The translations under genes were made by a program, and so were the position numbers. From the NCBI GenBank assembly GCA_046712825.1, contig JBKKCR010000063.1, positions 1-22,010 of the forward strand: 22,010 nt of DNA, in the 5' to 3' direction. Below the pieces are notes generated by a model. That model did no database searches and was not told the origin of the DNA. It saw only the letters and a list, made by a program, of their open reading frames with translations. Source of the stretch: DATFGK01 sp046712825 (GTDB lineage: Bacteria > Actinomycetota > AC-67). Every line of letters starts with the position of its first letter. The first letter of the stretch is position 1. This document shows positions 7,226-15,568 of this stretch, piece by piece.

Positions 7226-8421
7226 GCCGCCGCAAGAACATCCTCCTGGGCTTGATCACCCTCGCGGCGACGGGCGCCTTCGGGATGTACGCGATCAACG
7301 GGCTGGGCGGCCGCACCGGCGGGCCCTTCCAGGTGGAGGTCACGTTCGACCACGTCGGGCAGCTTCTCCGCGTCACCGGAGACGTGAAGCTGCGCGGCGT
7401 GCTCGTCGGGCAGATCCACGAGATCGAGAAGCACATCAACGGCGCCGCGGTCGTCACGCTCACGCTGCAGCCGCGACATCGGATCCCCGGCGACGTGTCG
7501 GCCTCGATCCGCGGCAAGACGCTCTTCGGAGAGAAGTACGTCGAGCTGATCGATCCGCCCGCCCCGAACGGCGCGCTGCTCAAGCCCGGTGACGTGATCC
7601 CGGAGAGCCGCACGATCCCGCCGCTGGAGATCGAGGAGGTCCTCGACTCTCTGCAGCCGCTGCTCGACGCCGTCGATCCCGGCGCCCTGGGCGGCTCGAT
7701 CGGCGCGCTCGCCGAGGGGTTGAGCGGCCAGGAGGACGAGCTCCGACGCGCGATCGACAACACGCTCGTGCTGCTCACCACGCTGGGTGCCAGCCGTGAC
7801 GACCTCGACCGGCTGCTCGCGGGCGTGGACGAAGGATCGGACGCGCTGGCGCGCGCGACGCCGGACTTCCTCGCGTCGCTGTCCGACCTGGACATCCTGG
7901 CGCGAGCGCTGGTGGAGAACGCCGACGATCTCCGTGCGGTGCTCAACGATGCGCCGGACTGGCTCGACGTCGCCGCCGCCCTGGTCGAGGACCGGTTCAC
8001 CGACCTGGTCGACCTGTCGGTCAAGGGCGCCGACATCTTGGACCTCGTCGCGTCGCACGCGTCCGAGCTGCCTTTCGCCGTCGAAGCGCTGAAGGACTTC
8101 ACGCAGTCCTGGGTGACCAATCTGAGCTCGCCGTGCGAGAACGCCGCCGGCGTGAGCGTCGGCGAAGCACACCCGGAACTCGCCGGATCGACCTGCTGGC
8201 AGGTCTGGGCGCTGTCCGCCGAGAAGAACCGGGTCCCCGGCGGGTACGGCCCCGAGCAGCCGATGCCGGGCGGCGGGTCCGCCGTCGCGGCCGCGGCGTA
8301 CACGGCGCAGCTCCGCCAGCTCCTCGGGCTGCCCTTCGGCACGGCGCCGAGCCCGCTCGCGACGCTGCTGCACCGGCCGATCCGCGACGCCCGCGGACTG
8401 ATCCCGGAGGCGTTACTGTGA
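7222..8421 (+). CDS. mceA: MceA-type substrate-binding protein
   Basis: A 399-residue Mce protein. An N-terminal signal anchor (about 7-28) is followed by the MCE/MlaD domain (about 35-112; VEVTFDHVGQLLRVTGDVKLRG ... LFGEKYVELI), a proline-marked turn (IPPLEIEEVLDSL, 132-144), and a long helical coiled-coil region (about 145-295). The C-terminal part holds the only two cysteines, Cys305 and Cys325, about 20 residues apart, then a Gly/Ala-rich stretch (339-360). Predicted to sit outside the membrane as one subunit of a heterohexameric tube that carries hydrophobic substrate to the YrbE permease. The ATG at 7222 overlaps the yrbEB stop. The frame is open for 505 codons upstream, but that is out-of-frame coding of the permeases caused by high GC. 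Confidence 0.93.
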   Translation: MSRRKNILLGLITLAATGAFGMYAINGLGGRTGGPFQVEVTFDHVGQLLRVTGDVKLRGVLVGQIHEIEKHINGAAVVTLTLQPRHRIPGDVSASIRGKTLFGEKYVELIDPPAPNGALLKPGDVIPESRTIPPLEIEEVLDSLQPLLDAVDPGALGGSIGALAEGLSGQEDELRRAIDNTLVLLTTLGASRDDLDRLLAGVDEGSDALARATPDFLASLSDLDILARALVENADDLRAVLNDAPDWLDVAAALVEDRFTDLVDLSVKGADILDLVASHASELPFAVEALKDFTQSWVTNLSSPCENAAGVSVGEAHPELAGSTCWQVWALSAEKNRVPGGYGPEQPMPGGGSAVAAAAYTAQLRQLLGLPFGTAPSPLATLLHRPIRDARGLIPEALL

Positions 8422-9470
8422 AGTTCCGGTCGGCCGCGGTCAAGCTCTTCATCTTCGCCGCGTTCACCGGCGCCGTGACGATCATGCTCGCGTCGGTCAT
8501 CGGGAACTTCTCACCCTTCCGCTCCCGGTACTCGGTCGCTGCGGTGTTCGACGACGTCACCGGCCTCCTTAAGGCAGACCCGGTCACGCTCGCCGGCGTC
8601 ACGATCGGCAAGGTCAAGGGAGCGAAGGTCGAGAAGGGGCTCGCCGTCGTCGAGCTGTCGATCGACTCGGGCGTCAAGCTGCCGAGAACGACGACGGTCG
8701 AAGTGCGGTACCGGAACCTGATCGGCCTGCGCGTGGTGAACCTCGACCCCGGCGAGGGGCAACCCCCTTACCTGAAGGAGAACGAACGGATCCCGCTCGA
8801 GCAGACCCAGGGACCGCTCGATCTCGACAAGGTGTTCAACAACCTCAAGCCCTTGCTGACGGGGTTCAACGCTTCGGACCTGAACACGATCTCGAAGGCG
8901 CTCGTCGTCAGCTTCGCCAACCACAAGGACGACATCGACGCCGTGCTCGCGGACACCGCCACCTTCTTCGGCGCGCTCTCGGGCAAGGGCGCGGAACTCG
9001 GCTCCTTGATTGAGAACGTCGCCACCGTCGCCACCGCGGCGGCCGGCGAGCGCGAACAGCTCCAGCGGCTCCTGGCGTCGCTCGCGAGCGTGAGCGAGAC
9101 CCTCGCCGGCAACTCCGGCGAGCTCGACCGGGTCCTGACCAATCTGAACACGGTGACCGGAGATCTCGGTCGCTTGATCAAGAACAACCGTGCGTCGCTC
9201 GAGCAGGACATCGACGACCTCGCCGAGGTGCTCCAGATCGTGCTCGAGCATCGGGTCGATCTGACCCAGATCCTCAACCACCTCGACGACCAGCTCCGCG
9301 CGACGTTGCGAGCGATGTCCTACGGCGAGTGGGGCAACCTGTACGTCTACGCGCTGTGCGTGCGCGAGCTGTCCCCCACCTGCGACAACGGCGTCGCCGG
9401 TGCGTCGCGGATGACCGAGGAGCGAGGGATCGACACCCTCTTCGCCGGTACGACGCGGGGCGTGCGATGA
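8418..9470 (+). CDS. mceB: MceB-type protein
   Basis: A 350-residue Mce family protein with an N-terminal membrane anchor (about 8-28), an MCE domain (about 38-112; VAAVFDDVTGLLKADPVTLAG ... NLIGLRVVNLD) and a helical region (about 135-300) rich in heptad-like Leu and Val. The C-terminal segment has two cysteines only, Cys314 and Cys322, eight residues apart, and ends in a short polar tail. The GTG at 8418 overlaps the mceA stop (GTGA) and is preceded by GGAGG with 7 nt spacing, a better ribosome site than most in this operon. The order A-B within the operon and the anchor-MCE-helix layout support the call; subunit letter is assigned by position. Confidence 0.92.
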   Translation: MKFRSAAVKLFIFAAFTGAVTIMLASVIGNFSPFRSRYSVAAVFDDVTGLLKADPVTLAGVTIGKVKGAKVEKGLAVVELSIDSGVKLPRTTTVEVRYRNLIGLRVVNLDPGEGQPPYLKENERIPLEQTQGPLDLDKVFNNLKPLLTGFNASDLNTISKALVVSFANHKDDIDAVLADTATFFGALSGKGAELGSLIENVATVATAAAGEREQLQRLLASLASVSETLAGNSGELDRVLTNLNTVTGDLGRLIKNNRASLEQDIDDLAEVLQIVLEHRVDLTQILNHLDDQLRATLRAMSYGEWGNLYVYALCVRELSPTCDNGVAGASRMTEERGIDTLFAGTTRGVR

Positions 9471-10579
9471 AGGGGTTCCGCGAGCGCAATCCCATCCGGA
9501 TCGGCATCGTGTCGATCGCCGTGCTCGGCGCGTTGCTCTTGCTGACCTTCTATCTGAAGAAGCTGCCTTTCGTCTCCAACACCTACGCGCTCACGGCCGA
9601 GTTCGCCGACGCCGCCGGACTCGGCCCCGACAACGAGGTGCGCGTCGCCGGCATCAAGGTCGGCCGCGTGAGCGACGTGAAGCTGGCGGCCGACCGCGTG
9701 ATCGTGTCGATGGAAATCAACGGCGGCGTCGACATCCCGCAGGACTCCAAGGCAGAGATCTCGCTCAAGACGATCCTCGGGACGAAGTACGTGACCATCC
9801 ACGCGCGCGGCGACGCCGAGCCGTACGAGGACGGCGGCCGCATCCCGCTCGCGCTGACGTCGATCCCGTTCGAGATCTACCAGATCGCCAACGCCGCGGT
9901 GGATCTCCTCACCGACGTCGACGGCAGGCAGCTCAACGACGCGTTCGACGCGCTCGCCGATCTCACGGTCGACCCGAACCGGAACCTGGCTCGCACGGTG
10001 GAGGGCGCGGCCGATGTGCTCGGCACGCTGGCCGGGAAGCGGGAAGCGATCGACACCGTGATCCAGAAGGGTCGCGAGGTCCTGGAGACGTTGGATCGGT
10101 CGGCGCCGGAGATCCAGGCGATCTTGCAGCACACCAACGCGGTGATGGAAGTTCTCGCCCGCCGGCGGTCGACCGTGCAGAGCCTGCTTCGGAACACCGA
10201 GCTTCTCGCCGTCCAGCTCGGTGGGCTGCTGAAGGAGAAGCGACCGGAGCTGGACTCGATCCTGAACGACCTCCACGCAACGTTGAAGATCGTCGACGCG
10301 AGCCTGGGCCAGGTCGAGGAGGCCTTGCGCCTCCTGGGGCCCTCGACCGAAGCCTTTGCGCGCATCGCCTGGAACGGCCGGTGGGCGAGCATCTGCACCA
10401 TGGCGCTCCGCGGTTCGGTGCTCCCCCCGCCGCTCCCTGCCGAGATCGACATCGGAACCGGCGAGGCCGGAGGCTCGAACGGACCGGTCGACTGCGGCAA
10501 CCTGCCGGGTTCGGGATCGACGGGTGCCAGAAGCCGCGCCGGGAGCGGCGCGTCGATGCGGGGAGGAGTGCGGCCGTGA
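9467..10579 (+). CDS. mceC: MceC-type protein
   Basis: A 370-residue Mce protein: membrane anchor about 10-31, MCE domain about 40-115 (ALTAEFADAAGLGPDNEVRVAG ... ILGTKYVTI), helical region about 135-295, then a C-terminal extension. Cys310 and Cys343 are the only cysteines. The last 40 or so residues are rich in Gly, Ser, Arg and Ala (GSGSTGARSRAGSG) and probably disordered, a feature also seen in mycobacterial MceC/MceD tails. The ATG at 9467 makes an ATGA overlap with the mceB stop. The subunit is expected to be surface exposed and part of the hexameric Mce assembly. Confidence 0.92.
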   Translation: MKGFRERNPIRIGIVSIAVLGALLLLTFYLKKLPFVSNTYALTAEFADAAGLGPDNEVRVAGIKVGRVSDVKLAADRVIVSMEINGGVDIPQDSKAEISLKTILGTKYVTIHARGDAEPYEDGGRIPLALTSIPFEIYQIANAAVDLLTDVDGRQLNDAFDALADLTVDPNRNLARTVEGAADVLGTLAGKREAIDTVIQKGREVLETLDRSAPEIQAILQHTNAVMEVLARRRSTVQSLLRNTELLAVQLGGLLKEKRPELDSILNDLHATLKIVDASLGQVEEALRLLGPSTEAFARIAWNGRWASICTMALRGSVLPPPLPAEIDIGTGEAGGSNGPVDCGNLPGSGSTGARSRAGSGASMRGGVRP

Positions 10580-11826
10580 TCCAGGCTACGCGCATCCGGT
10601 TCCTCGCCCTCGCGATCGCGCTCACGTTCGCCGGCGGGACGCTCGCGATCGCCTTCCCCCGCGAGCGCAACGAGCAGGTCCGGGTCACGGCAATCTTCCC
10701 GAAGACGATCGGGCTGTTCGTGCAGTCCCACGTCCGGGTGCTCGGCGTTTCGATCGGGCGCGTGGAGTCGGTGGAGCCGCAGGGCGACACGGTCGCGGTC
10801 GTGATGCGTCTCGACGCGCGGCGCAAGATCCCGGCCGACGCCAAGGCCGTGATCGTGCCGATCTCGCTGATCGCCGACCGCTACATCCAGCTGACGCCCG
10901 TGTACGAGTCGGGCCCGAGGCTGGTCAACGGCGACGTGATCGGCATCGAGCGGACCGCGATCCCCGCGGAGCTCGACGACGTGCTGGCGCAGCTCAAGAA
11001 GCTGCTCAACGCGGTCGAGGCAGGGACCGCCGACAACCCGGAGTCGATCGGCGAAGCCGTGCAGAACCTTGCGGCGGCACTGGCCGGATCCGGCGACGAC
11101 TTCTCCCGTCTCCTCGACGGCGGCGGCGAGCTCGCCGGCTCGGTGGTGGAGAACGCGACCGAGGTCGACGCGATCGTGGGCCATCTCGCACGGCTCGCAT
11201 CCGCGCTCGCCGAACGACGCGGCGACCTCGCGCAGCTCAACACGCGGATGGCGCAGGCGCTCGGCGCGATCGCTTCGGAGCGCGACGCGCTGAACGGCGC
11301 GCTCGCCAACGCGGCGTTGCTGACCGAGCAGCTCGGCTCACTGGTCAAGGAGCACAGGCCGGCGCTGGAGGCCGACCTGACCGTCCTGGCCAAGACCACC
11401 CAGATCGTGATGGCGCACCAGGACTCGCTGATCCGGACGCTCGAGTGGGTGCACGTGCTGGCCGACGGCGCCGATGCCGCGCACAACGGCGGCGCGATCC
11501 ACCGCGAGCCGGGCGCGCCGGCCCACATCGACGTCCGGGACGAGCATCTGTTCTCCTGTCCCCCGCCGCTTCCGGCCGCGGTGTGCCTCGCGCTGGGTCT
11601 GACCGGCGGTTCGGTCCTGGGGCTCGACCTACCGGTCACGCCGCCGGGCGGCGCCCCTGCCGGCGCGGCGGACGCGGCCGAAGCGCCTCCAACCGCTCCG
11701 GATCCGTTGAACCTCCTCGACCTTCTCCCGCAGCTCGACGTGCCGTCACTCGGCGCGGGCGTGCCGGCACAGACTTCCGGCGGCGTCGGCGGGCTGCTGA
11801 GCGGCGCGCTGGGGTGGATGCTGTGA
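10576..11826 (+). CDS. mceD: MceD-type protein with hydrophobic Ala/Pro-rich tail
   Basis: A 416-residue protein, the longest Mce subunit here. An N-terminal anchor (about 8-27) leads to an MCE domain (about 34-108; VRVTAIFPKTIGLFVQSHVRVLG ... LIADRYIQL), a helical region (about 130-295), and then an unusual C-terminal section. Cys328 and Cys337 flank a PPPLPAAV segment, and residues 350-416 are rich in Ala, Pro, Gly and Leu, ending GGLLSGALGWML, hydrophobic enough to touch a membrane or lipid. The GTG at 10576 overlaps the mceC stop and has GGGAGGAG at a 7 nt spacing. Role as for the other Mce subunits. Confidence 0.92.
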   Translation: MIQATRIRFLALAIALTFAGGTLAIAFPRERNEQVRVTAIFPKTIGLFVQSHVRVLGVSIGRVESVEPQGDTVAVVMRLDARRKIPADAKAVIVPISLIADRYIQLTPVYESGPRLVNGDVIGIERTAIPAELDDVLAQLKKLLNAVEAGTADNPESIGEAVQNLAAALAGSGDDFSRLLDGGGELAGSVVENATEVDAIVGHLARLASALAERRGDLAQLNTRMAQALGAIASERDALNGALANAALLTEQLGSLVKEHRPALEADLTVLAKTTQIVMAHQDSLIRTLEWVHVLADGADAAHNGGAIHREPGAPAHIDVRDEHLFSCPPPLPAAVCLALGLTGGSVLGLDLPVTPPGGAPAGAADAAEAPPTAPDPLNLLDLLPQLDVPSLGAGVPAQTSGGVGGLLSGALGWML

Positions 11827-12851
11827 AGCGGCTCGCGCTCGGCCTCGCCGCCGCGGCATTCGCCGTCACCTCGCTCGGCGCGTGCGTGCTCGGCGGCGGA
11901 GGAAGGATCTCGGTCGACGCCCTATTCAAGGACATCGGAGACCTGCCGCGCTTCTCCAACGTCCAGTCCTCCGACGTGGTGATCGGCATCGTCAGTGGCA
12001 TCCGGCTCGAGGGCTACCACGCCAGGGTCACGCTCAAGATCGATCCCAAGGCGGAGATCCCGAGCAACGCGATCGCGCTGGTTCGTTCGACATCGCTGCT
12101 GGGTGAGAAGTTCGTCGACCTACGCGCGCCGGAGTCCGAACCCGCGTCGACCGAACCCCTTCAGGACGGCGACGTGATCCCCGTCGAGCGAACGCGACGG
12201 CTGCCCGGCGTCGACGACGCGTTCATCAAGCTCGGCCGCATGCTCGACGGCGGCAACGCTGCGGCGCTGGCGAGCGTGATCCACTCGACGGCGACGATCG
12301 TGCGGGACCGCGAGGAGCAGCTCGGCCAGATCTTCACCGAGCTGCGGAACCTCTCGGGGGTCATGGCCGTCCGCGCGCCGGACCTCGCCGACGCGATCAC
12401 CAACCTGGATACGGCCTTCAAGTCGCTGGCTTCCGGCGCGGATGTGATCACCCGAGTGATCGGCTCCTCGGCCGACGCGGTGTCGATCCTCGCCGACGAG
12501 CAGGGGAACCTCGAACGGCTCGTCGGGTCGCTCGACCGCGCCGCGGCGGTGCTGGCCCGTTACTCGAAGGCGACCGTCGACGAATCGGACGCGGCGTTGA
12601 AGGACCTGCGCACCGTCCTCGACGAAGTCATGACGACCACCGACGACTTGGAGCTGGCGCTGACGGCGCTCGCTTCGTTCACGGACCTGTGGCCGAGGGC
12701 GATCCCCGGCGACTACGTCCAGCTCGACATCGTCATGACGCTGGCCGAGGAAGGGCCGTCGGGGGCGAGCGCCGCGAGCAACGCCGTCGGCATTCGGGAA
12801 ATCACGCGGTTGCAGAAGCTCGCCGAGCTGCTCTGGGGGACGGTCAAGTGA
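11823..12851 (+). CDS. mceE: MceE-type lipoprotein
   Basis: A 342-residue Mce protein with a lipoprotein signal peptide in place of a permanent anchor: basic start (VKRLALG), hydrophobic core, and lipobox LGAC with the lipidated cysteine at 21. This matches MceE proteins of mycobacteria, which are lipoproteins (LprK type). The MCE domain spans about 28-105 (ISVDALFKDIGDLPRFSNVQSSD ... LLGEKFVDL), followed by a helical region to about 285. Apart from the lipobox there is no cysteine at all, in contrast to the other five Mce subunits. The GTG at 11823 overlaps the mceD stop (GTGA). The stop in turn overlaps mceF. Confidence 0.93.
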   Translation: MKRLALGLAAAAFAVTSLGACVLGGGGRISVDALFKDIGDLPRFSNVQSSDVVIGIVSGIRLEGYHARVTLKIDPKAEIPSNAIALVRSTSLLGEKFVDLRAPESEPASTEPLQDGDVIPVERTRRLPGVDDAFIKLGRMLDGGNAAALASVIHSTATIVRDREEQLGQIFTELRNLSGVMAVRAPDLADAITNLDTAFKSLASGADVITRVIGSSADAVSILADEQGNLERLVGSLDRAAAVLARYSKATVDESDAALKDLRTVLDEVMTTTDDLELALTALASFTDLWPRAIPGDYVQLDIVMTLAEEGPSGASAASNAVGIREITRLQKLAELLWGTVK

Positions 12852-13990
12852 GGCTCACGCGGCGGGTCATCATCAACACGATCGCGTTCGGCGTGCTGTC
12901 GCTCGTGCTGATCGTCGTGATGGCGTTCCAGGTCCTGCCGACCGTCTTCGGACGGAGCTACTCGATCTACGGGATCTTCACCGCGGCCGGCGGCGTCGCG
13001 ACCAACCAGGAGGTCACCTACCGCGGCGTGCAGGTCGGGCGGGTGGGCGACATGACGCTGACCGACCGCAACGTGCGCATCGAGCTGATCATCGAGGCCG
13101 GTCACCGGATCCCGCGCGACGGAACCAGCGCGCGGGTGCTCTTCAAGAGCGCGGTCGGTGAGCAGTTCGTCGACCTGTTGCCCGACCACGAGGGCGCGCC
13201 GTTCTTCGCGTCGGGAGACACGATCCCGCTCGAACGCACCTCGATCCCGATCCAGATCGAGGATCTCCTCCGCGATCTCGACGCGGTGCTGCGCTCGATC
13301 GATCCGCAAGCGCTGGGATCGCTCATCAACGAGCTGGGCGCCGGCCTGACGGGGCACGGCGACGACCTCAAGAACGTGATCCTCGCACTCGACACCTTCG
13401 CCCAGGTCGGCGCCGACCGGCGCGGGGAGCTCGCCGGCATAATCGGTGACGGCGCGGACATCCAAGATTCCTTCAACTCGACGCGCGAGGACTTCGTGCG
13501 CGCACAGGAGGCGGCGCGCGCCGTCCTCGCGACGCTGGTCGCCCGCAAGGGCGACGTGCAGCGGACGGTCGAGGCGACGCGCGACCTCGGGACGGAGATC
13601 ATCGCGCTGCTCGATCACCGCAAGCAGGAGCTCAATCAGATCCTCGCCGATCTCGGGGACGTCGTGCGGATCTCCCACGCGCACCTGGGGGATCTCGACA
13701 AGACGCTCACCTACCTCGGGCCGTTCCTCGCCGACGCGGTGGCCGCGTACGACGCGCCGTACTTCGTGTTCAACATCCTCAGCAACGACGAAGCGCCATC
13801 GTGCACCTACGATCCGAGCAGCCGGCCGGTCCGCTCCGTCACCGATCCGCCCGAGGAACCCGAGACCGACTTCGAGTGCCGGCCGAGCGGCGCCGGCTCC
13901 ACATCGGCGTCGAGCTCGACGATCTCGCCGGCGCTCCGGGCACAGCTGGACCGGATATCGTGGTTGAAGCTGTTCACGCTCGGATACTGA
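12848..13990 (+). CDS. mceF: MceF-type protein
   Basis: A 380-residue Mce subunit with a membrane anchor (about 9-30), an MCE domain (about 38-111; YSIYGIFTAAGGVATNQEVTYRG ... VGEQFVDLL), a helical region (about 135-300) and a C-terminal segment with exactly two cysteines, Cys319 and Cys344, separated by a Pro/Glu-rich loop. A Ser-rich linker (350-360) and a short hydrophobic end follow. The GTG at 12848 overlaps the mceE stop and has a GGGGGA sequence 8-9 nt upstream. Last of the six mce genes; its stop shares a base with the Mce-associated gene. Confidence 0.92.
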   Translation: MRLTRRVIINTIAFGVLSLVLIVVMAFQVLPTVFGRSYSIYGIFTAAGGVATNQEVTYRGVQVGRVGDMTLTDRNVRIELIIEAGHRIPRDGTSARVLFKSAVGEQFVDLLPDHEGAPFFASGDTIPLERTSIPIQIEDLLRDLDAVLRSIDPQALGSLINELGAGLTGHGDDLKNVILALDTFAQVGADRRGELAGIIGDGADIQDSFNSTREDFVRAQEAARAVLATLVARKGDVQRTVEATRDLGTEIIALLDHRKQELNQILADLGDVVRISHAHLGDLDKTLTYLGPFLADAVAAYDAPYFVFNILSNDEAPSCTYDPSSRPVRSVTDPPEEPETDFECRPSGAGSTSASSSTISPALRAQLDRISWLKLFTLGY

Positions 13991-14535
13991 TGGACACAGA
14001 CGCCGAGACATTCGTTCCGCCCGTCGAAGCCCCGCCCTCCCGGCGGAGGCTTCGGCTTCCGCGTTCTCCGCAGACCCTCGCGACAATCATCCTCATCGCG
14101 CTGGTCCTCGCCGAGGCGGTCCTGCTCGTTCGCGGGGATCCCAAGGAAGACGCTCGCGCCGAGGTGCTCCAGACATCGCAGCGGTTCGCCGTGTTGCTGA
14201 CGACCTACAACGCCGACACGCTCGCGACCCAGCGAGCGGAGATCCTCCGCCTCGCGGCCGGCCGGTTCCGCACCGAGTACACCACGCTGACCGGCGCCGA
14301 CTTCCTCGCCGCGTTGAAGGAGCGTCAGGCCGACTCGAAGGGCCGCGTCGTCAAGATCGCGATCACGTCGGTCGAGGGGGACGACGCCGAGGCTCTGGCA
14401 CTCGTCGAGGTCACGACCAAGAACAAGGACCTCCCCACCCCCAGAGTGGAGCAGAATCTCATCGAGCTTTCGCTGGTTCGCGGCGGCGGCGGCTGGCGGA
14501 TAGCCGCCGTGTCGATCATCGGCACGATCGGCTGA
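13990..14535 (+). CDS. Mce-associated membrane protein (Mas-like)
   Basis: A 181-residue protein with a Pro/Arg-rich cytoplasmic start, one transmembrane helix (about 29-47) and an extracytoplasmic domain of about 130 residues. The domain begins with a helix (EDARAEVLQTSQRFAVLLTTY) and ends in beta strands (NLIELSLVRGGGGWRIAAV), the typical arrangement of Mce-associated (Mas) proteins, which resemble the NTF2-like fold. Such proteins follow mce genes in actinobacteria and are thought to stabilise or accompany the transporter. The ATG at 13990 shares one base with the mceF stop (TGATG), so this is the last cistron of the coupled operon. The assignment rests on layout and position rather than on a diagnostic motif. 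Confidence 0.8.
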   Translation: MDTDAETFVPPVEAPPSRRRLRLPRSPQTLATIILIALVLAEAVLLVRGDPKEDARAEVLQTSQRFAVLLTTYNADTLATQRAEILRLAAGRFRTEYTTLTGADFLAALKERQADSKGRVVKIAITSVEGDDAEALALVEVTTKNKDLPTPRVEQNLIELSLVRGGGGWRIAAVSIIGTIG

Positions 14536-14570
14536 GCTTCAGCACGGAAACGCACCCCACGCTTCTCCGC

Positions 14571-14584
14571 TAGGGTGCCCATCC
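14571..14584 (+). promoter_or_regulatory. Candidate -10 box and leaderless start for the DrrA-like gene
   Basis: TAGGGT (14571-14576) lies 8 nt before the ATG at 14585. There is no ribosome site and no convincing -35 hexamer at 16-18 nt. The arrangement fits a TANNNT-driven leaderless transcript as known in actinobacteria, and would make the exporter pair a transcription unit separate from mce. Confidence 0.35.
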
Positions 14585-15568
14585 ATGGAACCCACCGCGA
14601 TCGTCGTCGAAGATCTCGCCAAACGGTACGGAGACGTCGTCGCCCTCGACGGGATCAGCCTGCAGGTCCCGACCGGCACCGTCTTCGGGCTCCTCGGCCC
14701 GAACGGAGCCGGCAAGACCACCGCCGTTCGTGTCCTCACCACGCTCATCCATCCCGACCGGGGACGCGCGTCGGTACTCGGGCACGACGTCGTCAAAGCT
14801 GCCGGGGCGGTGCGCAGGTCGATCGGCCTCGCCGGTCAGTTCGCCGCCGTGGACGAGAACCTCACCGGCCGAGAGAACCTGCGTCTGATCGGCAAGCTCA
14901 CCCATCTTCCGCCCGAGCAGATCCGCGTGCGCGCCGCCGAGCTGCTCGAGCGCTTCGGATTGGCGGACGCAGCCGACCGGCCGGTGCGCACCTACTCCGG
15001 AGGGATGCGGAGACGCCTCGACCTCGCCGCCGCGCTCGTCCACAAGCCGCCGGTTCTCTTCCTCGACGAGCCGACGACCGGCCTCGACCCACTGAGCCGG
15101 TCCGATCTGTGGGACATGATCCGCGAGCTCGTCTCAGAAGGAACCACCGTGCTCCTCACCACGCAGTACCTCGACGAGGCCGACCGGCTCGCGAACCGCA
15201 TCGCCGTCATCGACAAGGGCCGCGTGATCGCCGAGGGCACGCCCACGGAGCTGAAGGGGCGCCTGGGTGACACCGTCGTCGAGATCGGCTTCGCCGACCC
15301 GGCGGTCGCTCATCGCGCGAAGACGCTCCTCGCCGCGCATAACCCGGAGCTCGAAGATTCGCTCGTGCGCCTCAGCTCGAGCGAGGGCCCGAAAGTTCTG
15401 GTGGACGTCCTGCGGCGCCTCGACGCGGAGAACCTGTCACCGGCGACGCTGGCCGTCCGCGATCCGAGCCTCGACGACGTGTTCCTCGCCCTGACCGGGC
15501 ACCACGCCGAAGAGGAACCGGCCGCGACGGATGGACGGCGCGCCGCTCGGGCGGGAGGTGCCGCGTGA
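14585..15568 (+). CDS. DrrA-like ABC transporter ATP-binding protein
   Basis: A 327-residue ATPase of the daunorubicin-resistance (DrrA) type. Walker A GPNGAGKT (38-45), Q-loop Gln85, signature SGGMRRR (138-144), Walker B LFLDEP (158-163) and D-loop TGLD are intact. The switch position reads TTQYLDEAD with Gln194 in place of His, which is normal in DrrA relatives. After the core (about 1-230) the C-terminal segment contains SLDDVFLALTGHH, the usual end motif of this subfamily. It should power export of a hydrophobic compound or lipid through the membrane partner encoded directly downstream. The stop overlaps the start of that gene by 4 nt (GTGA). The transported compound cannot be told from sequence. 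Confidence 0.93.
   Translation: MEPTAIVVEDLAKRYGDVVALDGISLQVPTGTVFGLLGPNGAGKTTAVRVLTTLIHPDRGRASVLGHDVVKAAGAVRRSIGLAGQFAAVDENLTGRENLRLIGKLTHLPPEQIRVRAAELLERFGLADAADRPVRTYSGGMRRRLDLAAALVHKPPVLFLDEPTTGLDPLSRSDLWDMIRELVSEGTTVLLTTQYLDEADRLANRIAVIDKGRVIAEGTPTELKGRLGDTVVEIGFADPAVAHRAKTLLAAHNPELEDSLVRLSSSEGPKVLVDVLRRLDAENLSPATLAVRDPSLDDVFLALTGHHAEEEPAATDGRRAARAGGAA

Noticed and set aside
7075..8373. 432-residue minus-strand open frame
   Set aside because: Antisense shadow of mceA and the end of yrbEB, with no recognisable domain and low-complexity composition.
14531..14543. GCTGA-GCT-TCAGC inverted repeat over the last mce-operon stop codon
   Set aside because: The stem is only 5 bp and no T tract follows, so it does not support a terminator call.
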